A stretch of 64,000 nt of DNA from Candidatus Heimdallarchaeum endolithica (GTDB taxonomy: Archaea; Asgardarchaeota; Heimdallarchaeia; Heimdallarchaeales; Heimdallarchaeaceae). The DNA lies in the NCBI GenBank assembly GCA_021513715.1, contig CP084167.1:450124-514123 (forward strand), read 5' to 3'. Below are positions 1 to 10,600 of this stretch, one piece after another. The notes below the pieces were generated by a model, which made no database searches, was not told the DNA's origin, and saw only the letters and a list, made by a program, of their open reading frames with translations. Each line of letters starts with the position of its first letter. Within the stretch, counting starts at the first letter, position 1. A program made the translations under genes and the position numbers.

Positions 1-320
1 TCATGTTTAATCACTTACCCTCGTAACCCACTTTCTATTTATTTGTTACCAACGTAGGTAGAGTATACAATTCTTTTTTTTTCTAGAAAAGTTTAAGTGA
101 AGGCCTATAAATTGTTTTTATAACAAAATCTTGAAAGACTACCACTTAGCTTATTTACTCAACTAAATGTTATTAAAATAAAAATAGAAAGCATCTCATT
201 AAATACATCTTCCTAATTTTATGGCAAAAGTTATGAAGGAAAACCAGACATTAATTGTATAAACACGTAAAATTTTAAACGACTGAAACAGTGCACCTTA
301 TTGCAGAAATATTAATTAAT
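1..320. other. Non-coding stretch before the first gene
   Basis: AT-rich sequence without a convincing reading frame on either strand. I see no RNA gene, no repeat and no inverted repeat of note. It ends in the promoter of the giant surface protein gene that starts at 368. Confidence 0.5.
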
Positions 321-340
321 GGAAAAAATTTATATATTTT
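321..340 (+). promoter_or_regulatory. BRE/TATA promoter of the first surface protein gene
   Basis: The purine-rich run GGAAAAAA followed by TTTATATA fits an archaeal BRE plus TATA box. Its first G lies 47 nt before the ATG at 368. The related sequence at 55531-55545, ahead of the other giant surface gene, has the same 47-nt spacing. The call rests on pattern and position only. Confidence 0.5.
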
Positions 341-367
341 TTAAAGGAAGCTTTGTTTTGAAAAAGA

Positions 368-3300
368 ATGAGAAAAAATATTAAAATATTATTTATTGCT
401 TTTGGAATAATAGTTTTTAGTGCATGTTTTCTCTATGTTTCCTTTTTGGAATTTCATTTTAAATACCAACATAATAAGGTATTACATTCTTTAAATATAA
501 ATAAGAATACTGAAAATCAAGATTTCTTTAGTGAAAACCTGTCTGAATCAAAGCAAAATTTTACCAATTATAAAAAATTATATCCATCTTTTGGTTTTAA
601 AACAAAATGGGCTCGAGACTTGTTCTATCATGATGCTCCACTTACAGCTTCAGCAGATTTAGATGGAGACGGAAAAAAGGAAATAATTGCAACTGATTCT
701 TATAAAATTATCTGTTTAGATAGTGATGGAAATGAACTTTGGAGCTATCCAGGAGTGCCTAGTTATGCACAACCCACAATAATAGATATTGACAACGATT
801 CATCTCTTGAAATACTTTATAGAGTAGAAAATTCTATATATTGTTTAAATAGAACAGGATATAAAGAATGGGTATATAATTCAATATCAAGTGATTTTTG
901 TGTCGCTGATATAAATAATGATAACTTCTTTGAAATTCTATTCTATAATTATTCAGACTTAGTAAATCTCTCGCATAATGGTAGTGTAATTTGGATATAT
1001 CATAATTCTTTTAACTTCACTATGTCTCCACGGGTTGCAGACATTAACAATGATAATTATATGGAAATTATAGTTGGAGATGAAGATAACAATGTTTACA
1101 GTTTTTATCACACAAAAATACTACATTGGTCGTCTAAACTTGATGGAAAACCTATATTTTCGGCTTCTTTTGGAGATATAAATAATGATGGAAGTATTAA
1201 GATATTTTTGTGTCTAGATAACAATAAGGTATATTGCATTAATGTAACAGGAGGTATTGAGTGGTATTATGTTTGTGCTCATCCCCTTTTCTCATCTCCA
1301 GTTGTTACAGATATTAATAACGATTTTGTTCCAGAAATTCTTTTTGTTGATAAGCTCAATCTTTATTGCTTAGACTCAGAAGGTAATATCTTGTTTAATA
1401 AAATAGTTGCTGGTTTATCAATCTGCGGAGAACCATCAATTGCTGATTTTAATGGAGACAACTATATGGAAATAATAGTTTATACGTGGGATTATAAATT
1501 TATTTGTTATGATTGTGAAGGAAATGTAATTTTAACATTAGATACCAAAACAGGAGAACCAATAAGATATCATTATGCTACTCAATATGTAACTGATCTT
1601 GATAATAATGGACTTCTTGATGTGTTGTTTTATTCAATAGAATTACAGCTTTGTTGCTTAGAAGTAAATAATGTGCAAAAAAGCGGCAATGCTACATGGT
1701 ACAGTTTAAGTGGATCAAATTTTCATACAGGTTGGGATGATGTGGATGGAGATTATTTAGATAAAGCAACTGAAGAAATAGTTTATAAAACAAATGTGTC
1801 TCAATCAGATAGCGATTTAGATGGATTGTCAGATTCTTACGAAGTAATGATCTCTTTTACCTCTCCGATAAATAATGATACTGATTCTGATGGATTGTTG
1901 GATGGAGAGGAGGTCTTAACTTATTCTACATTGCCAACAAATAATGATACTGATTCTGATGGATTGTTAGATGGTGAGGAGGTCTTAACTTATTTTACAT
2001 TGCCAACAAATAATGATACTGATTCTGATGGATTGTTGGATGGAGAGGAGGTCTTAACTTATTCTACATTGCCAACAAATAATGATACTGATTCTGATGG
2101 ATTGTTGGATGGAGAGGAGGTCTTAACTTATTCTACATTGCCAACAAATAATGATACTGATTCTGATGGATTGTTGGATGGAGAGGAGGTCTTAACTTAT
2201 TCTACATTACCAACAAATAATGATACTGATAACGACGATATTCCTGATGGTTGGGAAGTAGAGAATGGACTTGACCCTTTAGTTAACGATACAAGTGGTG
2301 ATCTAGACTCTGATGGTTTAACTAATGTTCAGGAATATACATATTCTACTCAAGCTAATAACGATGACACTGATTCTGATGGATTGTTGGATGGAGAGGA
2401 GGTCTTAACTTATTCTACATCACCAACAGATAATGATACTGATTCTGATGGATTGTTAGATGGAGAGGAGGTCTTAACTTATTCTACATCACCAACAGAT
2501 AATGATACTGATTCTGATGGATTGTTAGATGGTGAGGAGATCTTAATTTACTCTACATTGCCAGATGATCCTGATTGTGACAACGACTTTCTCACAGATT
2601 ATGAGGAAGTAAAAATATATGATACAAATCCATTTTACAGTGACACTGATTATGATGGTATTGGTGATTACAGTGAAATAATTGACTATGGAACAGATCC
2701 AAAAAATCCTGACACAGATGGAGATGGATTGAATGATATGACAGAGCTACCACCAGATTCTGTTACAAGTCCAGTAGACCCTGATACTGATTCTGATGGA
2801 TTGTTGGATGGAGAGGAGGTCTTAACTTATTCTACATCACCTGATGACTCTGATTCAGATGACGATAACATGCCTGATGGTTGGGAAGTAGAGAATGGAC
2901 TTGACCCTTTAGTTAACGACACAAGTGGTGATCTAGACTCTGATGGTTTAACTAATCTTCAGGAATATATCTCTTCCACTCAAGCTAATAACGATGATAC
3001 TGATTCTGATGGATTGTTGGATGGAGAGGAGGTCTTAACTTATTCTACATTGCCAACAAATAATGATACTGATACAGATGGATTGTTAGATGGTGAGGAG
3101 GTCTTAACTTATTCTACATTGCCAACAAATAATGATACTGATACAGATGGATTGTTGGATGGAGAGGAGGTCTTAACTTATTCTACATCATCAACAGATA
3201 ATGATACTGATTCTGATGGATTGTTGGATGGAGAGGAAATCCTGAATTATAGTTGCAATCCTACCTTAAATGATACTGATTCTGATGGATTGTTAGATGG

Positions 3301-5200
3301 TGAGGAGGTCTTAACTTATTCTACATTGCCAACAAATAATGATACTGATACAGATGGATTGTTAGATGGAGAGGAGGTCTTAACTTATTCTACATTGCCA
3401 ACAAATAATGATACTGATACAGATGGATTGTTAGATGGAGAGGAGGTTATAACTTATTCTACATTGCCAACAAATAATGATACTGATACAGATGGATTGT
3501 TGGATGGAGAGGAGGTCTTAACTTATTCTACATCACCAACAGATAATGATACTGATTCTGATGGATTGTTGGATGGAGAGGAAATCCTGAATTATAGTTG
3601 CAATCCTACCTTAAATGATACTGATTCTGATGGATTGTTAGATGGTGAGGAGGTCTTAACTTATTCTACATTGCCAACAAATAATGATACTGATTCTGAT
3701 GGATTGTTAGATGGTGAGGAGGTCTTAACTTATTCTACATTGCCAACAAATAATGATACTGATACAGATGGATTGTTGGATGGAGAGGAGGTTATAACTT
3801 ATTCTACATTGCCAACAAATAATGATACTGATACAGATGGATTGTTGGATGGAGAGGAGGTCTTAACTTATTCTACATCACCAACAGATAATGATACTGA
3901 TTCTGATGGATTGTTAGATGGAGAGGAAATCCTGAATTATAGTTGCAATCCTACCTTAAATGATACTGATACAGATGGATTGTTAGATGGAGAGGAAATC
4001 CTGAATTATAGTTGCAATCCTACCTTAAATGATACTGATACAGATGGATTGTTGGATGGAGAGGAGGTCTTAACTTATTCTACATTGCCAACAAATAATG
4101 ATACTGATTCTGATGGATTGTTAGATGGTGAGGAGGTCTCAACTTACTTTACATCACCTAACGATAGTGATACCGATGACGACAAAATATCAGATTACGA
4201 GGAATTGATGCTATACGATACCAATCCTACCTTAAATGACACTGATACAGATGGATTGTTGGATGGAGAGGAAATCCTGAATTATAGTTGCAATCCTACC
4301 TTAAATGATACTGATTCTGATGGATTGTTAGATGGTGAGGAGGTTATAACTTATTCTACATTGCCAACAAATAATGATACTGATTCTGATGGATTGTTAG
4401 ATGGTGAGGAGGTTATAACTTATTCTACATTGCCAACAAATAATGATACTGATTCTGATGGATTGTTAGATGGTGAGGAGGTCTCAACTTATTCTACATT
4501 GCCAACAGATAATGATACTGATTCTGATGGATTGTTAGATGGTGAGGAGGTCTCAACTTACTTTACATCACCTAACGATAGTGATACCGATGACGACAAA
4601 ATATCAGATTACGAGGAATTGATGCTATACGATACCAATCCTACCTTAAATGACACTGATACAGATGAACTAACAGATTATGAGGAATTAATGATATACT
4701 CTACAAATCCTATTAAAAATGATACAGATATAGATAAACTAACTGATGGTGAAGAAATATTTATTTATTACACAAATCCTGTTAAAAATGATACTGATGA
4801 TGATAGATTGCTTGATGGTGAAGAGGTTTACATCTATTCTACATCACCAATTAAAAGTGATACAGATTCAGATGGTATGCCTGATGGATGGGAAGTACAA
4901 AACGATCTTGACCCCCTAATTGATGATGCAAATGAGGATCCAGATAATGATGGATATCTTAACATAGAAGAATATATTAATCATACAGACCCACATAAAC
5001 TAGATAAAGGAAAAACAATAGGTGGAGTCAACTATCGTAAAATAATAATGTCAACTTTGATACCGTTAGGTGTTACTATTACAGTTTTAACGGGATACAT
5101 CGTAAGAAAAAATATTTTAAAGAAGAAAGCAATATCAAATATTGATAAATTGCTGGAAGAATATGATAAGTGGGGAAATAAAGGAAAGAAAGTAAACTGA
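368..5200 (+). CDS. Giant surface protein: FG-GAP beta-propeller, calcium-binding repeats, C-terminal anchor and GKK tail
   Basis: 1610 aa. An N-terminal hydrophobic helix (about residues 7-27) acts as signal or anchor. Residues about 75-470 hold FG-GAP-like repeats (D-D/N-N/D-x-E-I cores alternating with W/Y-rich strands), expected to form a beta-propeller. Residues about 480-1545 are thrombospondin-type-3-like repeats with the core DTDSDGLLDGEE, which bind calcium in related proteins; 31 copies of GLLDGEE are visible. A single membrane helix at about 1563-1585 is followed by a basic tail ending IDKLLEEYDKWGNKGKKVN. The protein should stand on the cell surface as a long calcium-stiffened stalk with a short cytoplasmic tail. 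The tail matches the ends of four other proteins here (see findings). The ligand is unknown; adhesion or envelope roles are inference. Confidence 0.85.
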   Translation: MRKNIKILFIAFGIIVFSACFLYVSFLEFHFKYQHNKVLHSLNINKNTENQDFFSENLSESKQNFTNYKKLYPSFGFKTKWARDLFYHDAPLTASADLDGDGKKEIIATDSYKIICLDSDGNELWSYPGVPSYAQPTIIDIDNDSSLEILYRVENSIYCLNRTGYKEWVYNSISSDFCVADINNDNFFEILFYNYSDLVNLSHNGSVIWIYHNSFNFTMSPRVADINNDNYMEIIVGDEDNNVYSFYHTKILHWSSKLDGKPIFSASFGDINNDGSIKIFLCLDNNKVYCINVTGGIEWYYVCAHPLFSSPVVTDINNDFVPEILFVDKLNLYCLDSEGNILFNKIVAGLSICGEPSIADFNGDNYMEIIVYTWDYKFICYDCEGNVILTLDTKTGEPIRYHYATQYVTDLDNNGLLDVLFYSIELQLCCLEVNNVQKSGNATWYSLSGSNFHTGWDDVDGDYLDKATEEIVYKTNVSQSDSDLDGLSDSYEVMISFTSPINNDTDSDGLLDGEEVLTYSTLPTNNDTDSDGLLDGEEVLTYFTLPTNNDTDSDGLLDGEEVLTYSTLPTNNDTDSDGLLDGEEVLTYSTLPTNNDTDSDGLLDGEEVLTYSTLPTNNDTDNDDIPDGWEVENGLDPLVNDTSGDLDSDGLTNVQEYTYSTQANNDDTDSDGLLDGEEVLTYSTSPTDNDTDSDGLLDGEEVLTYSTSPTDNDTDSDGLLDGEEILIYSTLPDDPDCDNDFLTDYEEVKIYDTNPFYSDTDYDGIGDYSEIIDYGTDPKNPDTDGDGLNDMTELPPDSVTSPVDPDTDSDGLLDGEEVLTYSTSPDDSDSDDDNMPDGWEVENGLDPLVNDTSGDLDSDGLTNLQEYISSTQANNDDTDSDGLLDGEEVLTYSTLPTNNDTDTDGLLDGEEVLTYSTLPTNNDTDTDGLLDGEEVLTYSTSSTDNDTDSDGLLDGEEILNYSCNPTLNDTDSDGLLDGEEVLTYSTLPTNNDTDTDGLLDGEEVLTYSTLPTNNDTDTDGLLDGEEVITYSTLPTNNDTDTDGLLDGEEVLTYSTSPTDNDTDSDGLLDGEEILNYSCNPTLNDTDSDGLLDGEEVLTYSTLPTNNDTDSDGLLDGEEVLTYSTLPTNNDTDTDGLLDGEEVITYSTLPTNNDTDTDGLLDGEEVLTYSTSPTDNDTDSDGLLDGEEILNYSCNPTLNDTDTDGLLDGEEILNYSCNPTLNDTDTDGLLDGEEVLTYSTLPTNNDTDSDGLLDGEEVSTYFTSPNDSDTDDDKISDYEELMLYDTNPTLNDTDTDGLLDGEEILNYSCNPTLNDTDSDGLLDGEEVITYSTLPTNNDTDSDGLLDGEEVITYSTLPTNNDTDSDGLLDGEEVSTYSTLPTDNDTDSDGLLDGEEVSTYFTSPNDSDTDDDKISDYEELMLYDTNPTLNDTDTDELTDYEELMIYSTNPIKNDTDIDKLTDGEEIFIYYTNPVKNDTDDDRLLDGEEVYIYSTSPIKSDTDSDGMPDGWEVQNDLDPLIDDANEDPDNDGYLNIEEYINHTDPHKLDKGKTIGGVNYRKIIMSTLIPLGVTITVLTGYIVRKNILKKKAISNIDKLLEEYDKWGNKGKKVN
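1874..4590 (+). repeat. In-frame 69-nt tandem repeats
   Basis: Unit of 69 nt (23 aa, DTDSDGLLDGEE followed by VLTYSTLPTNN) repeated inside the surface protein gene, with variant units (ILNYSCNPTLN, VITYSTLPTNN, VSTYFTSPNDS). Many neighbouring copies are nearly identical at DNA level. Higher-order blocks also recur, for example the DDDKISDYEELMLYDTNP block at about 4165 and again at about 4585. This indicates recent unequal recombination or slippage. Confidence 0.9.
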
Positions 5201-5354
5201 CTTTGTACTTGTATATATATGTTGATAGATGATGTTTCAGAGTTTATAATTACATGTTACATATGAGAAATAGACATATGAGAATTAGATTGAAATTTAA
5301 TTGTTATTGCTGGATTCGCTAACACTATTACTGTACCTGATATTTTTATTCGGC

Positions 5355-6287
5355 TCATGAATGAGAAATTGGTTGTTCTACTTCTATCATTCCAGCTAAC
5401 TCTTTAACATTTTCAATTATTTTCTTTGTAAATTCTTTTGAGCCAGGATTGTGATGCATAAAGTAATAATTGGGAACTTCTACATAGGTACCGTTTTTCA
5501 TATTTTCAGCTATTTTAACTGCATCACCACCTTTATGCATCCTGTCTTTCATTGTACCGTATAGCCATGAGCGTACATCAACCCTAATGTAATCTTCGTA
5601 ACAATTATGATTGATTATTGGGAAGCTCTTTTTCCAGTTTGAACCTTTTCCATTATCAAAAAGTTCGAAGTAAGTTTTTCTCTGTATACCTTTAGGAATA
5701 GTCATACCTATCCATAATTTAAGTAAGGGTTTTCCAACAAAATTATATGTAAAGTCTGCTGGAAAATATGCAAGAGGGATAAGTTTTCTAGGTATTGGGA
5801 AACGTAATGTTGGACTTATAAAAATAGATCCTTTAGGTTTAATGAATCCTTCTGCAATCGCGTGAGCGTTAACTGCAGCCCCAAAACAAGGACCTAATAT
5901 AACAGTCTTTTCAAGATCTAAATTATAATATTCTATAGCTTCTTTAACATCAAGAGCATGTCTTTCCATTGTTCCAGTATGCTTTTTGTTCATTTTAGAA
6001 AAACGCTTTTCTCTGGTCTCTAAAACATATAAATCAAAATATTTATACAATTCATCCCACGTATCATTCCAACTGAAAGGAGCTGTTGACCAACCTGGAA
6101 CAAAAAATAAACTAAACTTGGATGAATGCTTACCTTTTTTTGTATAATAAGAATAAAGTTCTGCTCCATCACTCATTGTAATAAATTCTTTCTTTGCTTC
6201 ATTGTAAAAGAGTGCTCTTTGAGTGTACTTTTTTGAAAAACTGCTGTATATGTCTTCCTCCTCTTCTTCATCAATGATATCATTCAT
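5355..6287 (-). CDS. Alpha/beta hydrolase with Cys nucleophile (paralogue 1)
   Basis: 310 aa. An alpha/beta-hydrolase fold is indicated by the oxyanion-region strand FFVPGW (about 61-66), the nucleophile elbow GPCFG (Cys134), an acid candidate in GTMKDRMH (Asp248) and a late histidine in MHHNPGS (His278/279). The elbow carries Cys where lipases and esterases carry Ser. Polyhydroxyalkanoate synthases and dienelactone hydrolases also use Cys here, but the length and the rest of the sequence do not clearly place it in either family. No signal peptide, so cytoplasmic. The next gene (6458-7318, same strand) is a clear paralogue; the pair probably arose by tandem duplication. Substrate unknown. Confidence 0.75.
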   Translation of the reverse strand: MNDIIDEEEEEDIYSSFSKKYTQRALFYNEAKKEFITMSDGAELYSYYTKKGKHSSKFSLFFVPGWSTAPFSWNDTWDELYKYFDLYVLETREKRFSKMNKKHTGTMERHALDVKEAIEYYNLDLEKTVILGPCFGAAVNAHAIAEGFIKPKGSIFISPTLRFPIPRKLIPLAYFPADFTYNFVGKPLLKLWIGMTIPKGIQRKTYFELFDNGKGSNWKKSFPIINHNCYEDYIRVDVRSWLYGTMKDRMHKGGDAVKIAENMKNGTYVEVPNYYFMHHNPGSKEFTKKIIENVKELAGMIEVEQPISHS

Positions 6288-6457
6288 TTTAGTCTGTTTG
6301 TAAAAAAAACAGTTGATTAAAAATTTTATTGGTAGTACAAAAATAAAATTGCATTATTTTATAAATGCACATTAAAATTAGAATAAACAAGAATTTAGGC
6401 TTATAACCTTATTATTTGAAAATAAAAGAAGGTTGGAGTTAAAGAAAAATAAGTAAA

Positions 6458-7318
6458 CTAATTAGCTGTAGAAATTATTTTTTCTATGTAATCTTTGGTA
6501 ATCTGGGCATATTTTTGAGCACCTGGATTATAATGAGCAAAGTAGTAAGAAGGGGTGTCAACATACTCTCCTTTGGGCATCATTTCTGCAACTTGTTTAG
6601 CAATAAATGCTTCGTGCATTCTGTCTTCAGTCGCTCCTGTAATTAGAGCTGGACATTCTACATTAGGATAATCAACAAATGAGTTGTGCCAAGCAACAGC
6701 TAAAAACTTTTTCCACCTCATTCCTGTGGCGTTCTTAATGTTATTGATATAAATATCTCGTTGTTTTCCTTTAGGCATGGATAAAGTTAACCAGATAACA
6801 AGTAAAGGTTTACCAATGATACCCATAAAAAATGCAGGAAGAACATAAGCTAAAGGAAGTAAAACCTTAGGAAGGAAAAATTTCTTAGGAGGACCATTTA
6901 GAATAATACCTAGGGGATTGACTTTTTTCGTTGCTACTGTATGAGCAATAATAGAAGCACCAATGCATGGACCCATAAGAAAGGTCTTTTTTTCATTTAA
7001 ATTAAAATAATCAATAGCTTCCTTAATATCTAAAGCAAGACGATCCATATTTGCTTTGTGTCTCCACTTGACTTTTGCACTTTTCATCTCCCTTTTCTCT
7101 TGTACATAAAGATTATAGTCCTTATAGAGATGACTCCAAAGATCATTCCAAGAAAAAGGACCAGTATTAAATCCAGGAACGAAAAAAATAGTATAATCTT
7201 TATTCTTGTTAGTGTAATAGTGAAGTAACTCTGCACCATCAGACATTGGTACATATTCTTTTTTAGCTTCATCATAAAAAGATGTATCTTGAATATAATC
7301 TTCAGGAAATTCGTGCAT
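6458..7318 (-). CDS. Alpha/beta hydrolase with Cys nucleophile (paralogue 2)
   Basis: 286 aa from the ATG at 7318. A TTG 15 nt upstream is in frame but less likely. It shares the landmarks of its neighbour: MSDGAEL near the N-terminus, FFVPGF, GPCIG elbow with Cys, GATEDRMH with the acid, and AHYNPGA with the histidine. The residues around the elbow and the C-terminal Asp/His are the best conserved between the two copies, which argues both are active with a Cys-Asp-His triad. The middle region has hydrophobic segments (LLPLAYVLPAFFMGIIG) that may form a lid over the active site or touch membrane. A thioester- or lipid-related substrate is possible but not shown. Confidence 0.75.
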   Translation of the reverse strand: MHEFPEDYIQDTSFYDEAKKEYVPMSDGAELLHYYTNKNKDYTIFFVPGFNTGPFSWNDLWSHLYKDYNLYVQEKREMKSAKVKWRHKANMDRLALDIKEAIDYFNLNEKKTFLMGPCIGASIIAHTVATKKVNPLGIILNGPPKKFFLPKVLLPLAYVLPAFFMGIIGKPLLVIWLTLSMPKGKQRDIYINNIKNATGMRWKKFLAVAWHNSFVDYPNVECPALITGATEDRMHEAFIAKQVAEMMPKGEYVDTPSYYFAHYNPGAQKYAQITKDYIEKIISTAN

Positions 7319-7653
7319 ATTAACCAAAATCAAGTAAAGTAATAGCTATTTATTTTTTTGCTTGAAAAGTTAGTAATTTCATTAATAAAAATAAATAAAC
7401 TTCTGAATAATAAGATACTTGTGAAATCTATGTTCTGTCTAGTAAAACATTTACTAAGTTAGTTTAAAGAAATATGAAAAGTAAAAATAAGAAAATGGTC
7501 TACTAAAGTCTAAATTTGAAGCAATTTATTTTAGAGAAGTCATCAGAAAAGAATTTACAACTTAATTAAAAGAATCCTATAAAAAATTTAAAGAATATTT
7601 AAAACGAAATTTTTAAAAAAAATCTTATAAGAATGAGTTGAGTATATAAAGCG
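7319..7653. promoter_or_regulatory. Divergent intergenic region with candidate promoters
   Basis: About 335 nt between the hydrolase gene and the next surface protein gene, very AT-rich, with no reading frame of note. On the + strand CTTATAAG at 7624-7631 lies about 23 nt before the ATG at 7654, fitting a leaderless transcript. On the - strand an AAATAAATA run about 30-40 nt before 7318 could serve the hydrolase. Confidence 0.35.
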
Positions 7654-10600
7654 ATGAAACAAGCTAAAGCTTATTGTAGAAAAGAGAACAAAGGTTTAGG
7701 ATTAACAATAATAGTTCTTTTTCTGATAATAAGTCAGATTGTTGTTAGTCTTGCTATCTCTGGGAATTCAGGTAAAGGTATTTTGAATTTTGAGCAAAAT
7801 AGTTTAGAAGATAATAGAAATGAAGGGTTTTATAAAGAAGCAAAGATAGATGATTTTAATTTAGATGATATTAATAAATATAAAAGTGAAGAAACAAAAA
7901 ATGATTATACAACTGATAAAGTCTCAAAAGCTTTAACTTCTTTTGGTAATTGGCCAATATATGTGGGAGGAGAATTAAAAGGAGGACCTGGGGCAGGAGA
8001 TATAGATGGAGATGGAAACTATGAGATAGTAGTAGGAACATTGAATGGTCTAATAAGAGTATATGAGATAGATGGAACTGAATCTTTAAGTTGGTCTGGT
8101 GGAAAGAATATAGGTGTAGCAATAACATCAACACCAATGTTAGCAAATATAGACAATAATCCCGCTACAGATGAAATAATTGTAGGGACAGCAAATGGTT
8201 CAGTATACGCCTTTTTTGGTAATGGTTCAATTATTCCTGGTTGGCCAGTTGATTGCGAGGGAGCTGTAGAAGAGAGTTTAGCTGTAGGAGATATAAACGG
8301 TGATGGAAACAATGAGATCGTTATAGGTTCTAACAGTACTAAAGTTTATGTTTTTGATGCTGATGGAACTATAGTTGGTGGCTGGCCAAAAACTACTGAA
8401 GGAGCAGTGATCGTGGCCCCTGTTCTAGATGATGTTGATAATGACAACATTAGTGATATTATTGTAGGTAGCACTGATGGAAAACTCTATGTCTGGAAAG
8501 GCAATGGAGCTATTCTCACTAATTTTCCTATAGATTTATCTGAGTCTATTACTCATCCTTTGGCTGTGGCTGATATTAACCAGGATGGAACTATAGATAT
8601 TGCTTGTCCAGCAGGAAGTAACCTTTATCTTCTAGCAAACAATGGAACAACTATTCATTCTTGGAAAGCATCTTATGGAGTGAAACCAGAGTGGTTAGGC
8701 CCTATAATTGCAGACATTAACTGGGATAGGGAATATGAAATAGTCGCTTTATCAAGAGAAGGGGAGCTAAAAATCTATTCATTCACTGGTGATACATTAA
8801 GCAACTACGATTTGATTACTAATATAGCTATTAATATGGATCCTGTAATAACAGATATTGATAATGACATTAATTGGGAAATGTTATACTGTTCATCTTC
8901 AAACATTTATTCAATAAACTTTGATTCTTCTTCTACAAATGAAATGTTGTTATCAGGTTATGTACAAATAACAGGTATGATTAATATTTTGGGTAAATAT
9001 TTGTTTTACACTGATAGTTCTGGGTATTTTTTATCAGCTGAAAATGTACATCAAACAGTCTATAATTGGGAAAAAATCAACTTTAATTCAATCAACAATC
9101 GCTTTAATTCTTATATATACTATTATACTGTTGTTTCTGGTTGGCCTAAAATAATTAATAGTCGTTCTTTAGCTGTTGCTGATATTGACGGAGATACAGA
9201 ACTAGAAATAATTGTAGGATGTACTGATGGATATGAGAATAAAGTTTATGTTTGGAATGGTGATGGTACTGTCGTTCTTGGTTGGCCAAAGACAGTTAGC
9301 GGTGATGCACATTCTTTAGCTGTTGCTGATATAGATGGAGACAAAGAGCTAGAACTAATTGTAGGAAGTAGTGGTGGAGTTTATGTTTGGAATAGTGATG
9401 GTACATATGTTACTGAATGGCCTAAGCTGATTAATTGTTCTTCTTTAGCCATTGCTGATATTGATGGAGATACAGAACTAGAAATAATTATTGGAAACAA
9501 TAGTGGAGTTTACGTATGGAATGGTGATGGAACAATTGTTCCTGGTTGGCCAAAAACAAGCGGTGGTCGTTCTTTAGCTGTTGCTGATATTGACGGAGAT
9601 ACAGAACTAGAAATAATTGCAGGATATAGTGATCAAGTATACATCTGGAATAGTGATGGCACTGTCGTTCCTGGTTGGCCAAAAACGATAAGCGGTTATT
9701 GTTACTCTTTAGCTATTGCTGATATTGATGGAGATACAAAAATAGAAATAATTACGGGATATAATGGTGGTATAATAATTTGGAATGGTGATGGAACAAT
9801 TGTTCCTGGTTGGCCAAAAACAATATATGATTTTTATTGTTCTTTAATTGTTGTTGATATTGATGGAGATACAGAACTAGAAATAATTGCAGAACATGGC
9901 GATTTATATAATGGTGGTATAATAATTTGGAATGGTGATGGAACAATTGTTCCTGGTTGGCCAAAAACAAGCGGTGGTCGTTCTTTAGCTGTTGCTGATA
10001 TTGACGGAGATACAGAACTAGAAATAATTGCAGGATATAGTGATGGATATGAGGAAAAGGTTTATGCTTGGAATAGTGATGGAACAGTGGTTCCAAGTTG
10101 GCCAAAAATGAGTGGAGGTTACTCTTTAGCCATTGCTGATATTGATGGAGATACAGAACTAGAAATTATTTCAACAAGTGTTGGTGGAGTACATATTTGG
10201 AATTCTATGGGAACAGGTTATGCACCTTTTTACACATATTCAGTCAATATTCGACGAACAGGAACATACATAGATACAGATAACGATGGATTATTTGATC
10301 ACGAAGAAGAACTTCTTCGTACAGATCCTTCAAAAGTAGATTCTGACAATGATGGTTTGCCAGATGGAGATGAAATCAATATTTTTTCTACAGATCCTAC
10401 AAAGGTAGATTCTGATAATGATGGTTTGCCAGATGGAGATGAAATCAATATTTTTTCTACAGATCCTACAAAGGTAGATTCTGACAATGATGGTTTGCCA
10501 GATGGAGATGAAATAAAAATCTATTTTACTAATCCCAACATTAAAGATACAGACTCTGATGGAATGTATGATGGTTATGAAGTTTATTCTGGATTGAATC

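Noticed and set aside
1874-4590. Possible CRISPR-like direct repeats
   Set aside because: The repeats are contiguous, have no unique spacers, and translate in one frame as calcium-binding units.
9488-10105. Antisense open frames rich in His and Gln
   Set aside because: They mirror the propeller repeats of the + strand surface gene, have no ribosome site and repeat with it.
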